A stretch of DNA of 64,000 nucleotides from Ditylenchus dipsaci (GCA_004194705.1 SADC01001020.1:124001-188000); one strand, 5' to 3'. Counted from the first letter of the stretch, positions 10,890-23,882 are shown. The notes: generated from the letters alone by a model not told the origin. Made by a program: numbers and translations.

Positions 10890-11200
10890 TACTACACTGT
10901 TTGTGCTTCGCCCGAAATCGCATTTTTAGCATTTTGATGGCAATATTGTATCGTAAAAACGATAGAAAACATGATTTTTTCATCGGGAAAGCACTTTTAG
11001 GACAAAAAAAATTTGACCAAATTTTTGACCAAAGATGACTTTACCAAGGCAAAAAAGTCATTTTTGGTCAAAAATATTTGTTCCCCTAAAAGTGCTTTTC
11101 CAATGAAAAAATCATGTTTTCTATGGTTTTTACGATATAATATTGCCATAAAAATGCTTAGAACGCGATTTCGGGCTAAGCACAAATAGTGTAGTTTAGC
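10890..11200. mobile_element. foldback MITE, about 310 bp
   Basis: Arms contain CGAAATCGC...GGCAATATTGTA and AAAATCATGTTTTCTAT, with their complements on the far side; centre near 11045. Iterated TTTTTGGTCAAA occurs at the centre. Confidence 0.6.
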
Positions 11201-12165
11201 CATAAAATATACTTTTCAAAAGTCCATATTTTAACGCTCTAAAATTTGAAAAATTTTATATAAAAAGTTATGACTTTTAGGCTGCAAGTGTTGCGGCACT
11301 TAAAAGAGAAGTTTTGCAATTTTGTGCTTTGGCCAGAACTTTCAAAAAATGGGAAATTAATTGTTTGGGCTCAATAGTAAGCCTATAATCTGCTGATTAT
11401 GATAGCATCAAATCGACCACCTTTTCTTGAAAATTCACCGAGCTGTGTCTTCCCAAAGTTTGAAACTCGGAAAACCCAGTACATTTCTTAAAATGGTTTA
11501 TACTTAGTGAAAATGTAACGACGTCCAGTTCTTTAAAAAGCCTGTTAACAGTTCAACCAGAATGAGTTGCTATTTTAAATGAGCACAAAAACTTCAAAAT
11601 CAGTCGTAAATTTCGGCTTAAAAGTTATGTTTTTTATGAAGTTTTAAAAAATGCAAAACAGGTCTTTGAATGTACCAAATTTTCGAAAAAATTGCTCTAT
11701 TTAAAATTTTTTTTCTTCAAATTTTCAAGCTTTTTTAAATCAGTCATTAGCTTGTTAGAAAGCTGAGATCCAGAGCTACAAGATAATTATAAAAAATAAA
11801 AACTGGTGAAATAATCGCCGAAAAAAGGGCTTTTTCAAATTCGGGGCAGGAAAAGAGCTTTTGGGGTAGAAGGTAAAAGTCGGCATCCAAAATTTTTTGT
11901 GTAATGATAATTAAAATTTGTAATTTTTATCGATGTGATCCTTATACCCACCATAGGTGATCGTAATATATAATTATCAATGTAAAGTGGTCGTTATACA
12001 GAGAGACAGTTTAGAAAGACCCGACTGTATCATACCTAGAGCATCGTAGGCTTTCGTTTGAGCCCAAACACTCAATTTCCCATTTCCTGAGGGCCGATGT
12101 GGTATCAATAAAAGGACAAAATTACAAAACTTCTCAAACAAGTTTTCAATAAACTTTTTAGAACA
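11201..12165. other. repetitive AT-rich sequence upstream of the RanBPM-like gene
   Basis: No gene recognised. Just before the ATG at 12166 there is AACTTTTTAG, a possible spliced-leader or cis acceptor for the gene's first exon. Confidence 0.35.
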
Positions 12166-15100
12166 ATGTCACTTGATGAAGGAATATTTAGCCGGATGAA
12201 ACAGCTTAAAGATTTTTCAAGTGTAGTTTTAGTGAGCTCTTGTGATTTAAAACTCATCGAAATACTCAATAACTTCGAATTTTCAGGAACAAAAAGAGTA
12301 CCCGCAGTGCTGGAATAATGTAACTCAAGAACAGGGCCTTTTTTTAGCTGTGTCAGAGTTAAATCTAACTCTTTCATATCAATGTGGGTTTTCAAATGAT
12401 AAATTTACAAACTCAATAGTAAATGCTTTTAAGTATAACAGTCTTAATTTTTTTTATTTCAAGACCAAATTTTAAGATTTGCTTGCATAAATTTTTTTAG
12501 CTGGGTTCGAAAAGCCTAAGCCACTTTCGCTATGTTCAAATAAGCCCATTCCACCTAATCTCAACTTTTACTACTTCGAAGTGGACATAATCAAGGGCGG
12601 TGTCAGCAAGTAACTTTTTTCTAGTTTTACAGTTAGACAGACTCTCCATAACAGCTTTTTGCTACATGATGGATAAAAAATATCCAAAAAAAAAAATAAG
12701 ACGTGGCCACCCCTCTCGATGGGGTGGTCCATTCTTACAGATTATGTCTTATAAAAAACGGTAAAATCAGGATCCTTAAGATACTTGGCACTAGACCGTC
12801 ATAAAAAATTAACAAGAGCTTTCAAAGATCGGGTTTTCAAATTGTCTGACTCTCTGCGGTTACAAGTTTTACAAATTTTCTCTAAACGAAGGTGAAAAAA
12901 ACTAAACTCTAAGAGTGATATGATTTTGAGAGAATTGCTTATATCGAGAGTCAACTGCATAAGGATTGTTTGCTAAATTTTGGTTAAACTGCTTTTTGAC
13001 AAAACCTTATATAAAAAATAATAGACAAATAGCTATTGGAATTAGTGAAGAGAGACATCCTGCAACAATGTGCCACTTGGATTTGACGAATATTCAGTAG
13101 GCTATCATGGCAATACTGGCAAGAAACACATGAACAGTGTCAAAGGCGAACTTTTTTACAAACAATTTGGCAACAGAGATACTGTAGGATGTGGACTTGA
13201 CATTGACCGACGGCAAATATTTTTCACAAAAAACGGAAGATATCTTGGTTAGTCAAAACTTAATTAGTTGAAGTGTTTTAGTCTGTTTTCAACTTTTTAA
13301 CGCTTCAAAATTTGAAATATTACGTTAGCGACTAAATTTTCGGAAAAAATATAAATTATTATTGATTATTTGCAATTTTGGCGCTAGTAGCGAATACCCC
13401 CCCCCCCCGCCCAAGAATCCGACCTTTTCAAATTGCTGTAACTACCCTTGCAAACAAAAAGTTTAGGCTTAGCCCTTAGGCTTGGGGTGGGCCAGCGTAC
13501 GGAAGTTGTGACTAACAAAGAGTTTACGCATATTTTCCGGGTCTGGGACATAAATTTGGGTACTTTTTACTTAAGTAAAAAAAGTGAAAATCGTTAGGGG
13601 GTGGGGTGTTCGCTACTAGGGTCCAAATTTTTAATAAAACATCGTAAAATTAAGTATTTTCTGTTATTCTCGAAAAAATCAATGATTTCATTTTGAGCTT
13701 TTCTTTTGTCCTGAATATTAATGTAAAGAATGACAACTGGATTTAGTGAAGCTAATCTTTTGCATTGTTCAGTAGACAAATTACAAATTTTATTTTAGGT
13801 GTTGCATACAACATAGTTCCTGCCGAAGGACTCCTTTTCCCAACGATTGGGTTATGTTCAGACGTGCTAGTGTAAGAGCTAATTTTGGCCAGAACACATT
13901 TCGATTCGACGTCCACACTTACATCACAGTAAGCCAGTTTTTCTTAATCCAGATACCGTATTTTCGAATAAAAAGTAATAGGTAAACCGGAATTTTTGCA
14001 GTTTTCGAACTAGACTAACAAATCACGTTTGGCAAAACATTTTTTACATTGGGTCGGGAAATATCAGACCAGACTTTCGGATTAGCAATTAGACGAAGTT
14101 CGATTGTCTTGTACCACCAATATCAATTCGTAGACAAAAAAAGTGCACGCTAAAATGCTCTCGTACGCATTATCTAAACTTTTCCATAACCGCAATACCA
14201 TACAGTGGTTTGGAACTTTCCAAAAAAAACATCGACGAGGAATATATAAAAAAAATATTTCGTTGTTATTATGTTGCATTAAAATTTTTTTGGTACTTCT
14301 TTAGTTTAGCGCCCCCCCCCCCCCATGCTCGGATTTTTTGAAAAGTGACCCAAAATCACCCACTGAACTCATTTTTTCTGCACAACAAGATACGTGAAGC
14401 ATTTCTAAACACTTTCTGAATTAGAAAAAAAAAAATTTTCAAAAAAATTTGCCACCTGCCCCTTGGGGTAGATGGTCTTTTTGGGTATTTTAGGGTCATT
14501 TTTGGGTGATTTATCACATTTTTCTTTCTGGAGCTGGGCAAAAAGACTCTCTAAATGCATTTTTGATCAAGAGTCTTGCTCGGAATTATGTCTAAGGTAA
14601 GTCTGTGCGCGCATCTCTAACCAACCAAGCCACCTGCGCCCCGTCCGGGGGCGCAGGGGCTTGGTTGCTTGGGGTTGAGATGCGCACACACACATACCTG
14701 AGACACAAATGCATAACTTGATGCATAAAAACATATGCATACCAGAGTTTATTTATGCGGTAGGCCCCAGAAAGTAAAAACCTGTTCAAAATCTAGTATT
14801 TTCACCTAGATTTTGCTTAAAAAGAGTTAAAATTTGGTCAAAAATACCCTAAAAAGACCATTCACACCCACGGGTGGGTGACAATTGTTTTTTTGATAAA
14901 ATTCAACTCTTTTTTATTCAGAAAGTGTTTAGAAATGCTTCTCGTACCTTGTTGTGCAGAAAAAATGAGTTCGGGGGGTGATTTTGGGTCACTTTTCAAA
15001 AAATCCGAGTATGGGGGGGACTAAAGAAGTGCCATTTTTTGAATATTTTCCATTATGAATATCAGAATTTCTCAATTCCTTCAAAGAATGCCCTGAAAAT

Positions 15101-18100
15101 GGAAAAGAAAAAGAAATAAAAACCACAAAAAAGGTTGCTTAGTTTTCTTGGCATAATTTTCGAGCAGGGTTCTCATCTCAAAATTGTGAAATAAAGTACA
15201 ATTTGGGCATTTTTCGTCAAAAAGTGTCATTTTATCCAGTGCTTGTTGGGATTTGAGCACCAAAAATAAAGATTTTGATGTAAAATCTCAAAAATTCTAA
15301 AGATTTTGGGTGCCAAATAAAGTAAAAATCTTTAAATAAAGTACAGATGAGAAGCCTGTTTTTGAGGCATTTGTTAACACTCCGAGCCTCATGCGTGACT
15401 TTTGCCATTTCTGAAGCAGAATTTCATGGAGAACACGATGGCTTTTTCAGATTTTCTTTTCAAATCTAAAAAGCGGTTCAAATCGACCTTTGAAACATGT
15501 GACCCATATGCCGGGCTCTACAAACTTAGATCAGGCTATAACTTTTTTTACAGATATGATTTTAATGTGTTTCAAAAACTATAAATGCTTCTAATTAGCT
15601 TTTCTATCTTTCTGTAGATTAATAATTATCTTTTAGACCAAAAATAAAAATTAAATTCATCAAAGATCCCTAAAATGTGAGTTTTGAAAATCGCAGTTAT
15701 TTCACAAAAATGCCTATAACTTTCACTGTATCGATTTTTTTGAAGCATACTTCACGGCATCTAAAAAATCACATTCTGCGCTAGAAAATAACGTGTTACG
15801 TTATTATACGTGCCTCCCAGCCCGACTCACAATACAGTGTTATAAGTCCGTCTGAGGAATATAAGGATTTTAAGGATTATGTTTTAGATAGCATATTCGT
15901 ATGCACTGCACACCCTGTAAAGACAATAAAACATTCTGTGTTTTTTAAAGTATTAAGAATAGTTTTGCACTATTTTCTGTCCTATTTGTTCGAAAAAAAA
16001 TTTCAAAAGGCGCGCATTTAAATTTTTGGTCAAAAATTTTAGTGATATTTTGTATTTTTGTTCATATCTTCGAGTTGGTTCATGACAAAATCATATTCTA
16101 TAGTTTATTTTGTAGCTAAACGAACAATCTTTTTTATGAATATCAGTTTCTTTCCATACATTCTGAATTTCGAGACCAAAAAAGCATTTCAAAACTACTT
16201 TACATTTTTTGAAGTATACATTTTTGGGATAAACTTCTATAATTATCTGTTTTTCTGTGATTTTTTCAAAGACCTGATTATGGATTCATATTCTACATGA
16301 GAAACTGGTTCTAAGGTTGCTGTGGTCTGATGTAATCTATGCTTTCTTATGAATAATTTTCAAATGAGTATAATGGTATGCATGAATAACTGAAACCCAA
16401 ACCCAATTAGTCCACTTAACATTCTCCGGGGTCTAGTGCATCAAAAGTTTATTGAACTAGAAGAAAACAATACCTTATTCGACGCGCCACACTTCGAGGA
16501 TTCGTCCGGTGCAAATAAACTATAGAATATGATTTTGTCATGAACCAACTCGAAGATATGAACAAAAATACAAAATATCACTAAAATTTTTGACCAAAAA
16601 TTTAAATGCGCGCCTTTTGAAATTTTTTTTCGAACAAATAGGACAGAAAATAGTGCAAAACTATTCTTAATACTTTAAAAAACACAGAATGTTTTATTGT
16701 CTTTACAGGGTGTGCAGTGCATACGAATATGCTATCTAAAACATAATCCTTAAAATCCTTATATTCCTCAGACGGACTTATAACACTGTATTGTGAGTCG
16801 GGCTGGGAGGCACGTATAATAACGTAACACGTTATTTTCTAGCGCAGAATGTGATTTTTCAGATGCCGTGAAGTATGCTTCAAAAAAATCGATACAGTGA
16901 AAGTTATAGGCATTTTTGTGAAATAACTGCGATTTTCAAAACTCACATTTTAGGGATCTTTGATGAATTTAATTTTTATTTTTGGTCTAAAAGATAATTA
17001 TTAATCTACAGAAAGATAGAAAAGCTAATTAGAAGCATTTATAGTTTTTGAAACACATTAAAATCATATCTGTAAAAAAAGTTATAGCCTGATCTAAGTT
17101 TGTAGAGCCCGGCATATGGGTCACATGTTTCAAAGGTCGATTTGAACCGCTTTTTAGATTTGAAAAGAAAATCTGAAAAAGCCATCGTGTTCTCCATGAA
17201 ATTCTGCTTCAGAAATGGCAAAAGTCACGCATGAGGCTCGGAGTGTTAAAGGAATTCAAAAATTCTAATGTCGAGAATGCTAACTCAACTTTTGATTTCG
17301 CACAACTTGGTCTAACATCACTACACCGAGTTGTCAAAAAAATATAGCTCTGAAACCTCATTTCAAAAGCACAACGCTTGGAATAATCCTTTCATATAGG
17401 GACTATCTCTTTCACCCCTCAAAAAAAATCTTTCTTAAAAATTTTCCTAGATTTTAAATGACATGCTTTTAAAGTTTTTGTCGATACAAGACCGCAAAAA
17501 AAAATTTTGATAAAAAATTACAAATTTAAGCTTAAGAAAAATAAGAATTGATTAGTGTCTTTTGTAATAACCCCCTTTTTACCACTAAATGTAACATTCA
17601 GGATGCGAAAAAACAATCAACAAAATTACTGCTTGGAGCCCCTGAATCTCTATCTGTCCAACCCAAAGTTGTGAGAAAGAAGTCATCTCAGAGTGCGTGT
17701 GCCTCTAAATCTCCCAAAAGACAATTTGACGAGTTAAGTTTATCGTCACAAAGGCAGAAGCCTCAAAGATTGCAGAAAGACAACAGCAACTCTATACAAA
17801 AACGTTTCCCAAGCACACTCAGAGCTTCTAATTTATCGATACAGAAAAATCAAAAGTGTGGATCAATCCAAAGAGCAGTGCTTACCACGATGGCTGAGCA
17901 GCCCAGTATAGGACTATTGAAGAGCATAAACAAATCCTTGCTTTTAAACTCTGACCAAAGTTCAAGTGCTACTGACCAAGATATCCACTCCAGGCTAGAT
18001 CATTTTAATTAACTTGTCTAAATTAATGGTCTGCTGGTTAATATTGCACCGAGCTTACAAATCCCTCCTCCTCCCCTCCCCAACGACTTTCTTAATTTTT

Positions 18101-21100
18101 GTAGAGGCTGGAGGTGGTAAATATAGATATATAGTTCAAAGCCACATAATATAGCATTCAGTTTGTTCAAGATGTTAAAAAGTGAAAATTTCATAGAAAA
18201 AAATTTAGAGCCTAAAAACACTCAAAAAGTCAGCAGGAGCTACCAAGGCGAAAAATGGGCCCGATTCTTTGATAGGGCCAAGATCTCACTATATTGAGAT
18301 TTGACTGTAGTTAAATTGTGAAAGAGTTTTTCGCTAGCAAGCTGTTTGTATTTTATACTTCAAACTTTTCAGAAAGCAAAGAAAAGTTCAATTCAGTGTT
18401 ACTTCTGATGAATCTGGAACTATTAAAGAAAGCATACTGAAGGGTCAAATCTTCGAAGCGATAAAGTCACTTGAAGAGGACTTCCCATACCTTCTGTTGA
18501 TGGACAAGCGCTTTGATTTTGCTCTCAGCTTGCAAGACTTCATAGAGTCCATTCGAGAAAGTCACCAGCTTGGAGCTGGCTTTGAGGGCAAGTTATAAAT
18601 TATATACATTTACATTACAAACCAAGGCTATATGGAAATATAAAACTTATATAAAATTATAATTGAAAACAAATTTTCAACGTCAGATTTTTTTTTTTTT
18701 AATGTCTTTGTTTAGAAATGTGGAAAGTTCACGGAGAGTTGTGTGTCAAGCATGGCAGGCTGGAGCAGAATACACAGCCTACACGTGACTTGTGGTCACG
18801 TTTAACAGTGAGTCTTACCTTTTGTGCATATATATGTTTTAAATTATAGGTCGATTGTCATAAGCTAAAGTACATACGATCTGTACTTTATAAAAAAATT
18901 AGCACCCCGAAAGCCCAGATCATTTTTACTATAAAAATTTCGTGTCAAATCTTTTTTTGCTATGAAAATAGGCATAAGCAATGGATATAATTGACCCTTT
19001 CTTTTCGAACATCGCCAAACATAATTCTTTAAAGGACTGTATTTGTTGATGCAGATGAGAATTTGACAAATTCAAATGCGCGCGGGACACTTCTCTTTCG
19101 TCTCTCACTGTACTCTTTTGAATCGCTCGAAAAAAGGGAAGTGTCCCGCGCGGATTTGAATTTGCCAAATTTTCATTTGCATCAACAACAGGGCTCCGAA
19201 TGGGTCCTTTGTCCTTTTTTTGGCACCCCAAATATTTTTTTATTTTTGAAAATTTAGTCAAAATCTCTTTTTTTTGCTTCAAAACGGCAACAAGCACTGG
19301 ATAAAATGACCCTTTTACTTCAAAAATAGTCAAAATGTCCTTCTTTTACGCAAATGTCCTTTTTTGAAAATTTTCATTCAGAGCCCTGATCAACAAGTAT
19401 GGTCTTTTAAAAATTTTGAAACCGGAGCATTCTAATGTGTATTTTACCTTTTCCATTTAGTGATAATTTCGCTTAGGCATCCCGGCAAATATCCCCTAAA
19501 ATGTTTTGGAAATATTTGAAACTAGGGACCACAGGCGCCTATCGGCTCCTCTATCGTGTTTTGAAAATTGAATGAGGGAGGAGCAGGTACGTGTTAATCC
19601 ATTACATACCCCCCTTGATTACCCCATTCCCGGGTAGAGCTTCCCCTCCTGGTTACCCTCTTCCTGAACACCTTCTCTTGCCTACAAAGTTCCCGCTAAG
19701 AGGTATCCACATATTTTAGTCTCCATCATGTTTGTTCGGTTACTTTCTTTATGGCTGTTTGGCATCTATGTGGTTTCGGCCTATCTTGATGGTTCGGGTA
19801 CTTTCCTGGTGGTTCGGGTCCTATCCTGGTGGCTTGAGCCCCGTCCTAGTGGTTGGGCAGCTTGAACACAAAATCCTGGTTAAAATTCACTATCTCCGGT
19901 TTCGAGGGACTTAAAAACTTTTTTAAAGCCACTACAATGTTACGGTGAAATTTTTACTTTTCAAAGAGAGCTGAGATGTTGGATTCCAGGACTTATACAG
20001 AAACATCCACCGAAAATCCAGGCTAAAATCCACCACCTCCGGTTTGGAAGGACTTAAGAACTTTTTGGTTAAAGATAGCTAATGAGTTAAAGTCGGCGGT
20101 TCGTAAAGATATGAGAAGCGAAAAATTAAGAAAATTGAATAAAATGGCTATAAATGCGAAAATTCATAATTTAGCGTCACAGAGTCAGTCCAAATATTAT
20201 ATAGAGACATATAAAAAGTTTTTTTAGAGCGACCTCAATTTCACGTATTTGTGCTTTAAAGAAAGCTAAAATATTCTACTTTGGTTATAAATAGATATCC
20301 GACATGGGTTCGCAAATATAGCCGAAATTTGGGTTGAAACCTAAACATCCACCAAATATCCAGGCTAAAATCAACCATCTCCAATTTGGAGGGACTTAAA
20401 AAGTTTTCTTTAGAGCGACTCCAATTTTACGTAATTGTGCTTGAAATAGCTAAGATGTTGTTCTTGAGGGTTCCGGAGAGTTATCGAACATGAGTTTTCG
20501 AAAAATGCCAGAAAATTGGGCTTTAAGACAATCGCTTCACAAATAGCGTCAGATACACATGCAGAATCTTCCCATTAGTAAAAACTTTGGGAATATTTAC
20601 AGAAAAAAATTCAAAATCTTAGACTTCATTTTTTCTTAACTTTTAACAGAAGAGACCACGATAAAAAAAACCCCCTAATTGATTATTTAACACAAGACTC
20701 GTGCTCAACGTTGTCAGTTTACTCTAAAATCTGCTTTTAAAACATTAGAATCGATGTCAAATTTCAACATTCGCACAAGACAATAAACATTCAAATAGTG
20801 AATTTTGAGTCATTTTGAAAATCAAATGATTATTGTCTAGGAGAGAGTACAATTAATACGATCTCAATAGCTGTTTTATTTGTTCAGATGCCTTCAGGTA
20901 AACATGCCAAATACCTGCAGTTTCCAATTTCTCAGCGTAAAATTTTACTTAAAGGGCATGCCCGTACGTTACACGGAGAAAGGCGGGCACCATTATTTTT
21001 TTATTTCTCGCTGACTTTTTTTAAGCGCTTTCATCTAGATTTTTAAAAGTAGTATAAGGTCATCAATATCAGACTGAACGCGGAACGAGTGAAAAATAGA

Positions 21101-22978
21101 ACAGTTCGAAAAAATTCACTGGTCCCCCGTCTTAATTTTAATTTTTTTTCACATGGCCATTTCCGTGTTAAAGGAATGTTGGCTCCATCCCTTGTACCGA
21201 CCTATTTTCGCCTTAATGTCCCTGTTAATTTTTTTTATAATTCTCATTAGATTCTTTGAACTTTTTCACGGGGTTTTTTTTATTTTCATGAGATAGTTTT
21301 TCCGAAACCTTTCAGAAGCGGCTACGCCCGTTCTTGGCCTGGATGTGTATTCTGCTAGTTTTTTGATGATAAAAAACTCTATAGAAACCGCAGGGAGCGA
21401 CTGAGGTCAAAAGGCCGCTATCAGAAATATGTCTTGAATGCGGTGTGAAGAACTCGTCCTCGTCTTTCGCCCTCTTCTTCGTTTTCGTATTATGAGGACG
21501 AGGAAGAAGTACGAGCAGCTGAAAAAACTAAGTACGAGCACGAGGACGTAAGACGGAAGGTAAAGACCACTCGTCCTAATTAAAACCTTTTTCATTAAAA
21601 AATCTTTAACGGAAAAAGTTACTTTTACGAAAAAGAAAAATTTTAACTTTATTTAAAAAACAGTTCTGAATTCCGATCATTCGTTTGAGATTCATCTCCT
21701 TTTGCTTATCTTTTTCTCTTTATGTCTCTTTATGAATTGATCAACAGTGCGTTGAGCCACTTTATCGTCATTATCGAAAGAGCATCAAATCTTCGGTCAG
21801 CGGCAATACAAATGCCAAGCAAAGCCTGAAATTTGATTTTTAGCTCTTATAGAGATCTTAATCCACAATAAGCACAAAAAATTTTCTAATCTACCTTTTT
21901 GTAATTAGTTAATGAAAAAGTCAAATATTTTAAAATACCAGGAGAAATTATTTTCTTGTCGGCTTCTGTTATAATTTAACAACAACATAAAGCGTTTAAG
22001 CAAAGATTTATAAATTACCGTATTTACTCTATCTATTCTGTTTTCCAACCCCCAAAAATCTGAAAAATTTAGGGTGGATCTTGAGATTTTTTGGTGGTCA
22101 ACCAAAATCTAAAAATTGAAATCGGTAGAGCTCGTGGGAGTTAAGAAAATGCAACAAATAGCTTTGCGAAAATATTTCTCTGAGTCGAGATATAGGTCCT
22201 CAAAGTCAAGGGTGTCGACTTATTAGAGCAGTCGGCTTATTAGAGGAAATACGGTATATGCATTAAGCACAGATTTATAAAATGGCCACTCAGCTTACCT
22301 TCTCATTCGTCTATCCTAACTATCGGCCTATCCTCCCTCCCAATCTATTGGGGCGTTTTTCAGATAATTGGGATAGATCCAGGCGCTTGGGTTATCCTCT
22401 AGGCAGTTGGCGTACTTTTTAGGCACTTGACGTACACTTCGGGTAATTGACGTACTTTCCAGGCAGTTGAAGTAACTTCTAGGTGCTTATGGTAAGATCC
22501 CAATGGTTGAGATAACCCCCAGATTGTCTGGACACCCCATTTTCGCCTGGCCTAGCGCTAGGTGGCTAGGCTTTTTTAAAACATACTAACTAAATTTTTA
22601 CTACGGATTCATGTTTAGCGCACTCTTTCAATTTCTAATTCCTCTCAAGACAACGATAACTCAAATTTGATCTAATTAGAAGATAGCTAAGATTCTGGGC
22701 TAAAACGTAACGTTGAGCTTTTTATGGATTTGCATAAAAAAACTCCAAAAACGGGATAACAGACAAACATGGTCCAAATACTATATGGAGATTTTTAAAT
22801 AATATTTCAGGAGACAAGTAAGCTCTTAGCTCATCTTCAGTCCAACCCTAACATTGCGGACATCACGACTATTCCAAACGCTTATCTTCTATCAAAAGAG
22901 AGGCGAGAAAGTTTGGCAAGATTTGCTGAGAAAGTGATTGAAGGTGCAATTGCTGGTGAATGCTTTGACAAAAAGTAG
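12166..22978 (+). CDS. RanBPM (RANBP9/10)-like protein: SPRY + CTLH + CRA
   Basis: Exons: 12166-12231, 12287-12383, 12501-12609, 13025-13247, 13799-13928, 17602 to at most 18012, 18373-18587, 18716-18807, 22811-22978. RANBP9/10 proteins are scaffold subunits of the CTLH/GID E3 ubiquitin ligase. The SPRY region is clear: YPQCWNNV, then NFYYFEVDI, AIGIS, YSVGYHG, VGCGLDID, IFFTKNGRYLG, LLFPTIGL and ANFGQNTFRFD. The 18373 exon gives the CTLH-type helix (ILKGQIFEAIKSL, FPYLL, LQDFIESIRE). The last two exons match CRA (GELC, LLAHLQSNP, LLSKERRESLARF). Exon 17602 is a Ser/Lys/Gln-rich linker; how it joins the next exon is unresolved, because it runs to a stop at 18012. No LisH motif was found. Two single-base frame breaks lie in the SPRY exons, near 13064-13069 and 13868-13875. 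The 18588-18715 intron uses a GCAAGT donor. Confidence 0.85.
13377..13627. mobile_element. CGCTAGTAGCGAATA-terminus MITE, copy 1
   Basis: About 250 bp with inverted ends GGCGCTAGTAGCGAATACCC / TTCGCTACTAG, C- and G-homopolymers next to the ends and a conserved interior (CTTAGCCCTTAGGCTTGGGG). A second, clearly homologous copy is at 59799-60052. It sits in a RanBPM intron. Confidence 0.75.
14292..15033. mobile_element. foldback element with GC-rich central hairpin
   Basis: Arms share CTTCTTTAGT, poly-C/poly-G, TTTTTTGAAAAGTGACCCAA and CATTTCTAAACACTTTCTGA with their complements. The centre (about 14603-14690) is a much more GC-rich hairpin, GCGCATCTC...CACCTGCGCC / GGGGCGCAGG...GAGATGCGC, probably a second element or a stable stem. 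Confidence 0.6.
15378..17245. mobile_element. 1.87-kb TTAA-flanked foldback element
   Basis: Perfect TTAA duplication (15374-15377, 17246-17249), termini CACTCCGAGCCTCATGCGTG and complement. Arms of about 730 bp run inward to 16108 and 16518; a unique loop of about 410 bp lies between. The TTAA target suggests a piggyBac-like non-autonomous element. Mirrored 60-residue open frames (15402-15584, 17039-17221) are arm translations. Located in a RanBPM intron. Confidence 0.75.
18240..18312. mobile_element. terminal fragment of a pogo-like MITE
   Basis: Ends CTATATTGAGATTTGACTGTA, the right terminus of the Q/P type. The rest is not recognised. Confidence 0.4.
19038..19190. mobile_element. palindrome with GCGCGGGACACTTCTCTTTC core
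   Basis: Arms TTGTTGATGCA...AAATTCAAATGCGCGCGGGA and complement. The core is shared with the TTAA-flanked element at 63799-63991, so both belong to one family. A larger imperfect palindrome (18.9-19.35 kb) may enclose it. Confidence 0.6.
19500..20520. repeat. dispersed composite repeat with degenerate minisatellite
   Basis: Starts GGCGCCTATCGGCTCC, then a degenerate repeat of roughly 20-bp period (GGTTCGGGTACTTTCCTGGT type, 19730-19870). Next come about three copies of a longer unit with CTAAAATCCACCACCTCC, GGAGGGACTTAAAAA and AGCTAAGATGTTG. The same modules recur at 31.13-31.7 kb and partly at 7.5 kb. No genes. Confidence 0.55.
20948..21175. mobile_element. MITE with TTAAAGGGCATGCCC terminus
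   Basis: Left end TTAAAGGGCATGCCCGTACG. The interior CAGTATAAGGTCATC-like segment (AGTAGTATAAGGTCATCAAT) and GAACGAGTGAAAAA are shared with the interrupted copy around 53960-55010, and this copy provides its uninterrupted reference. Confidence 0.6.
21435..21562. repeat. short palindrome of GAGGACGAG words
   Basis: CTCGTCCTCGTCTTTCG and GAGGACGAGGAAGAAG-type words on opposite strands around a centre near 21495. The charged open frame across it is not a gene. Confidence 0.45.
22016..22256. mobile_element. R-framework MITE, copy R2
   Basis: TACCGTATTTACTCTA at the left, TTAGAGGAAATACGGTA at the right, with the internal TTTTCCAACCCCCAAAAAT block. Keyword at the right end: GTCGGCTTATTAGAG, present twice in variant form. 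Confidence 0.65.
22330..22545. repeat. degenerate minisatellite, roughly 20-bp period
   Basis: Units such as AGGCAGTTGGCGTACTTT, AGGCACTTGACGTACACT and GGTAATTGACGTACTTTCC follow each other with drift. Similar arrays occur at other loci in the window. Confidence 0.55.
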
Positions 22979-23189
22979 CAAGACATTATCAAAAAGATAT
23001 GATTTATTAAGTATAACGAATTCTTAGATGTTAATCAGCCTTTGTAGATTTGTAAAATAAAAAAGTAATTTAATGAGTATCAAATTAGTTTGAAAACAAC
23101 TAGGGTTGGGTGAAAGCAAATTGCTTGTCGTATGTGCTTCAAGTATAAGCTTGACCTTTGCAAATGGAACAAACATTTTTTGCCTAATA

Positions 23190-23778
23190 CAGTCGACGCT
23201 CGATAGCGCCGGACGCAATTGATGTGTTTTTGTCTTAGTCTTTTGCCTCAGTCCCTCCCCAGGAATTTATCGAGAGGTGGAGGCGTAGTGTAATGGCAGC
23301 ATAATGACTCTGTAATCCAAAAGAGATCATTTAATTCCAGCCACCACCATTTTCCTCTGGACAATCACACATCAGCAATATCGAGATGGACGCAAAATAG
23401 AAATTTGTGGTCAAACTTTTGACTGCCGGACGCAATAAAGAGCTTTAGTAAAAAAACTCGTGAAAATCATTTGTCATACAATTGCTACGATCGCGGAATG
23501 TTTGCCACAATCATGATCGCAAAACTAGATCGCGACTCCATATTTAGTTCTGTAAAATTCGAAAAATTCACATTTTCTAATGCATTAATTCGAATTTTTT
23601 TTGAGAGGAGTCAATATAGAGCGACCTTTACGCAGTCGGCGCCATACTCAGCCGAACGGAATATCGAGCTGGATGCAATAAAGCAGACGCAATATAGAGA
23701 GTCCATTGCAAAGATAAATCATTAATGATGAACCGCAGTACCGAGCTGGAAGCAATATGCTCAATGGAGCATCGACTG
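23190..23778. mobile_element. 589-bp P-type pogo-like MITE, keyword GGACGCAAT
   Basis: Flanked by TA; termini CAGTCGACGCTCGATAG and GGAGCATCGACTG. The word GGACGCAAT or close variants occurs several times along the element. An internal segment (about 23285-23350) looks tRNA-like (GTAGTGTAATGGCAGC ... TTTAATTCCAG), unproven. Confidence 0.6.
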
Positions 23779-23882
23779 TACTCCTGTATTTAAAAATAAG
23801 TATTTAAGCTGGGGTTCGTAAAACGCTTTTTAATATTTTTCTTGGAAATATTAAACCAGAAAAGTAAAAATAACAAATATTA

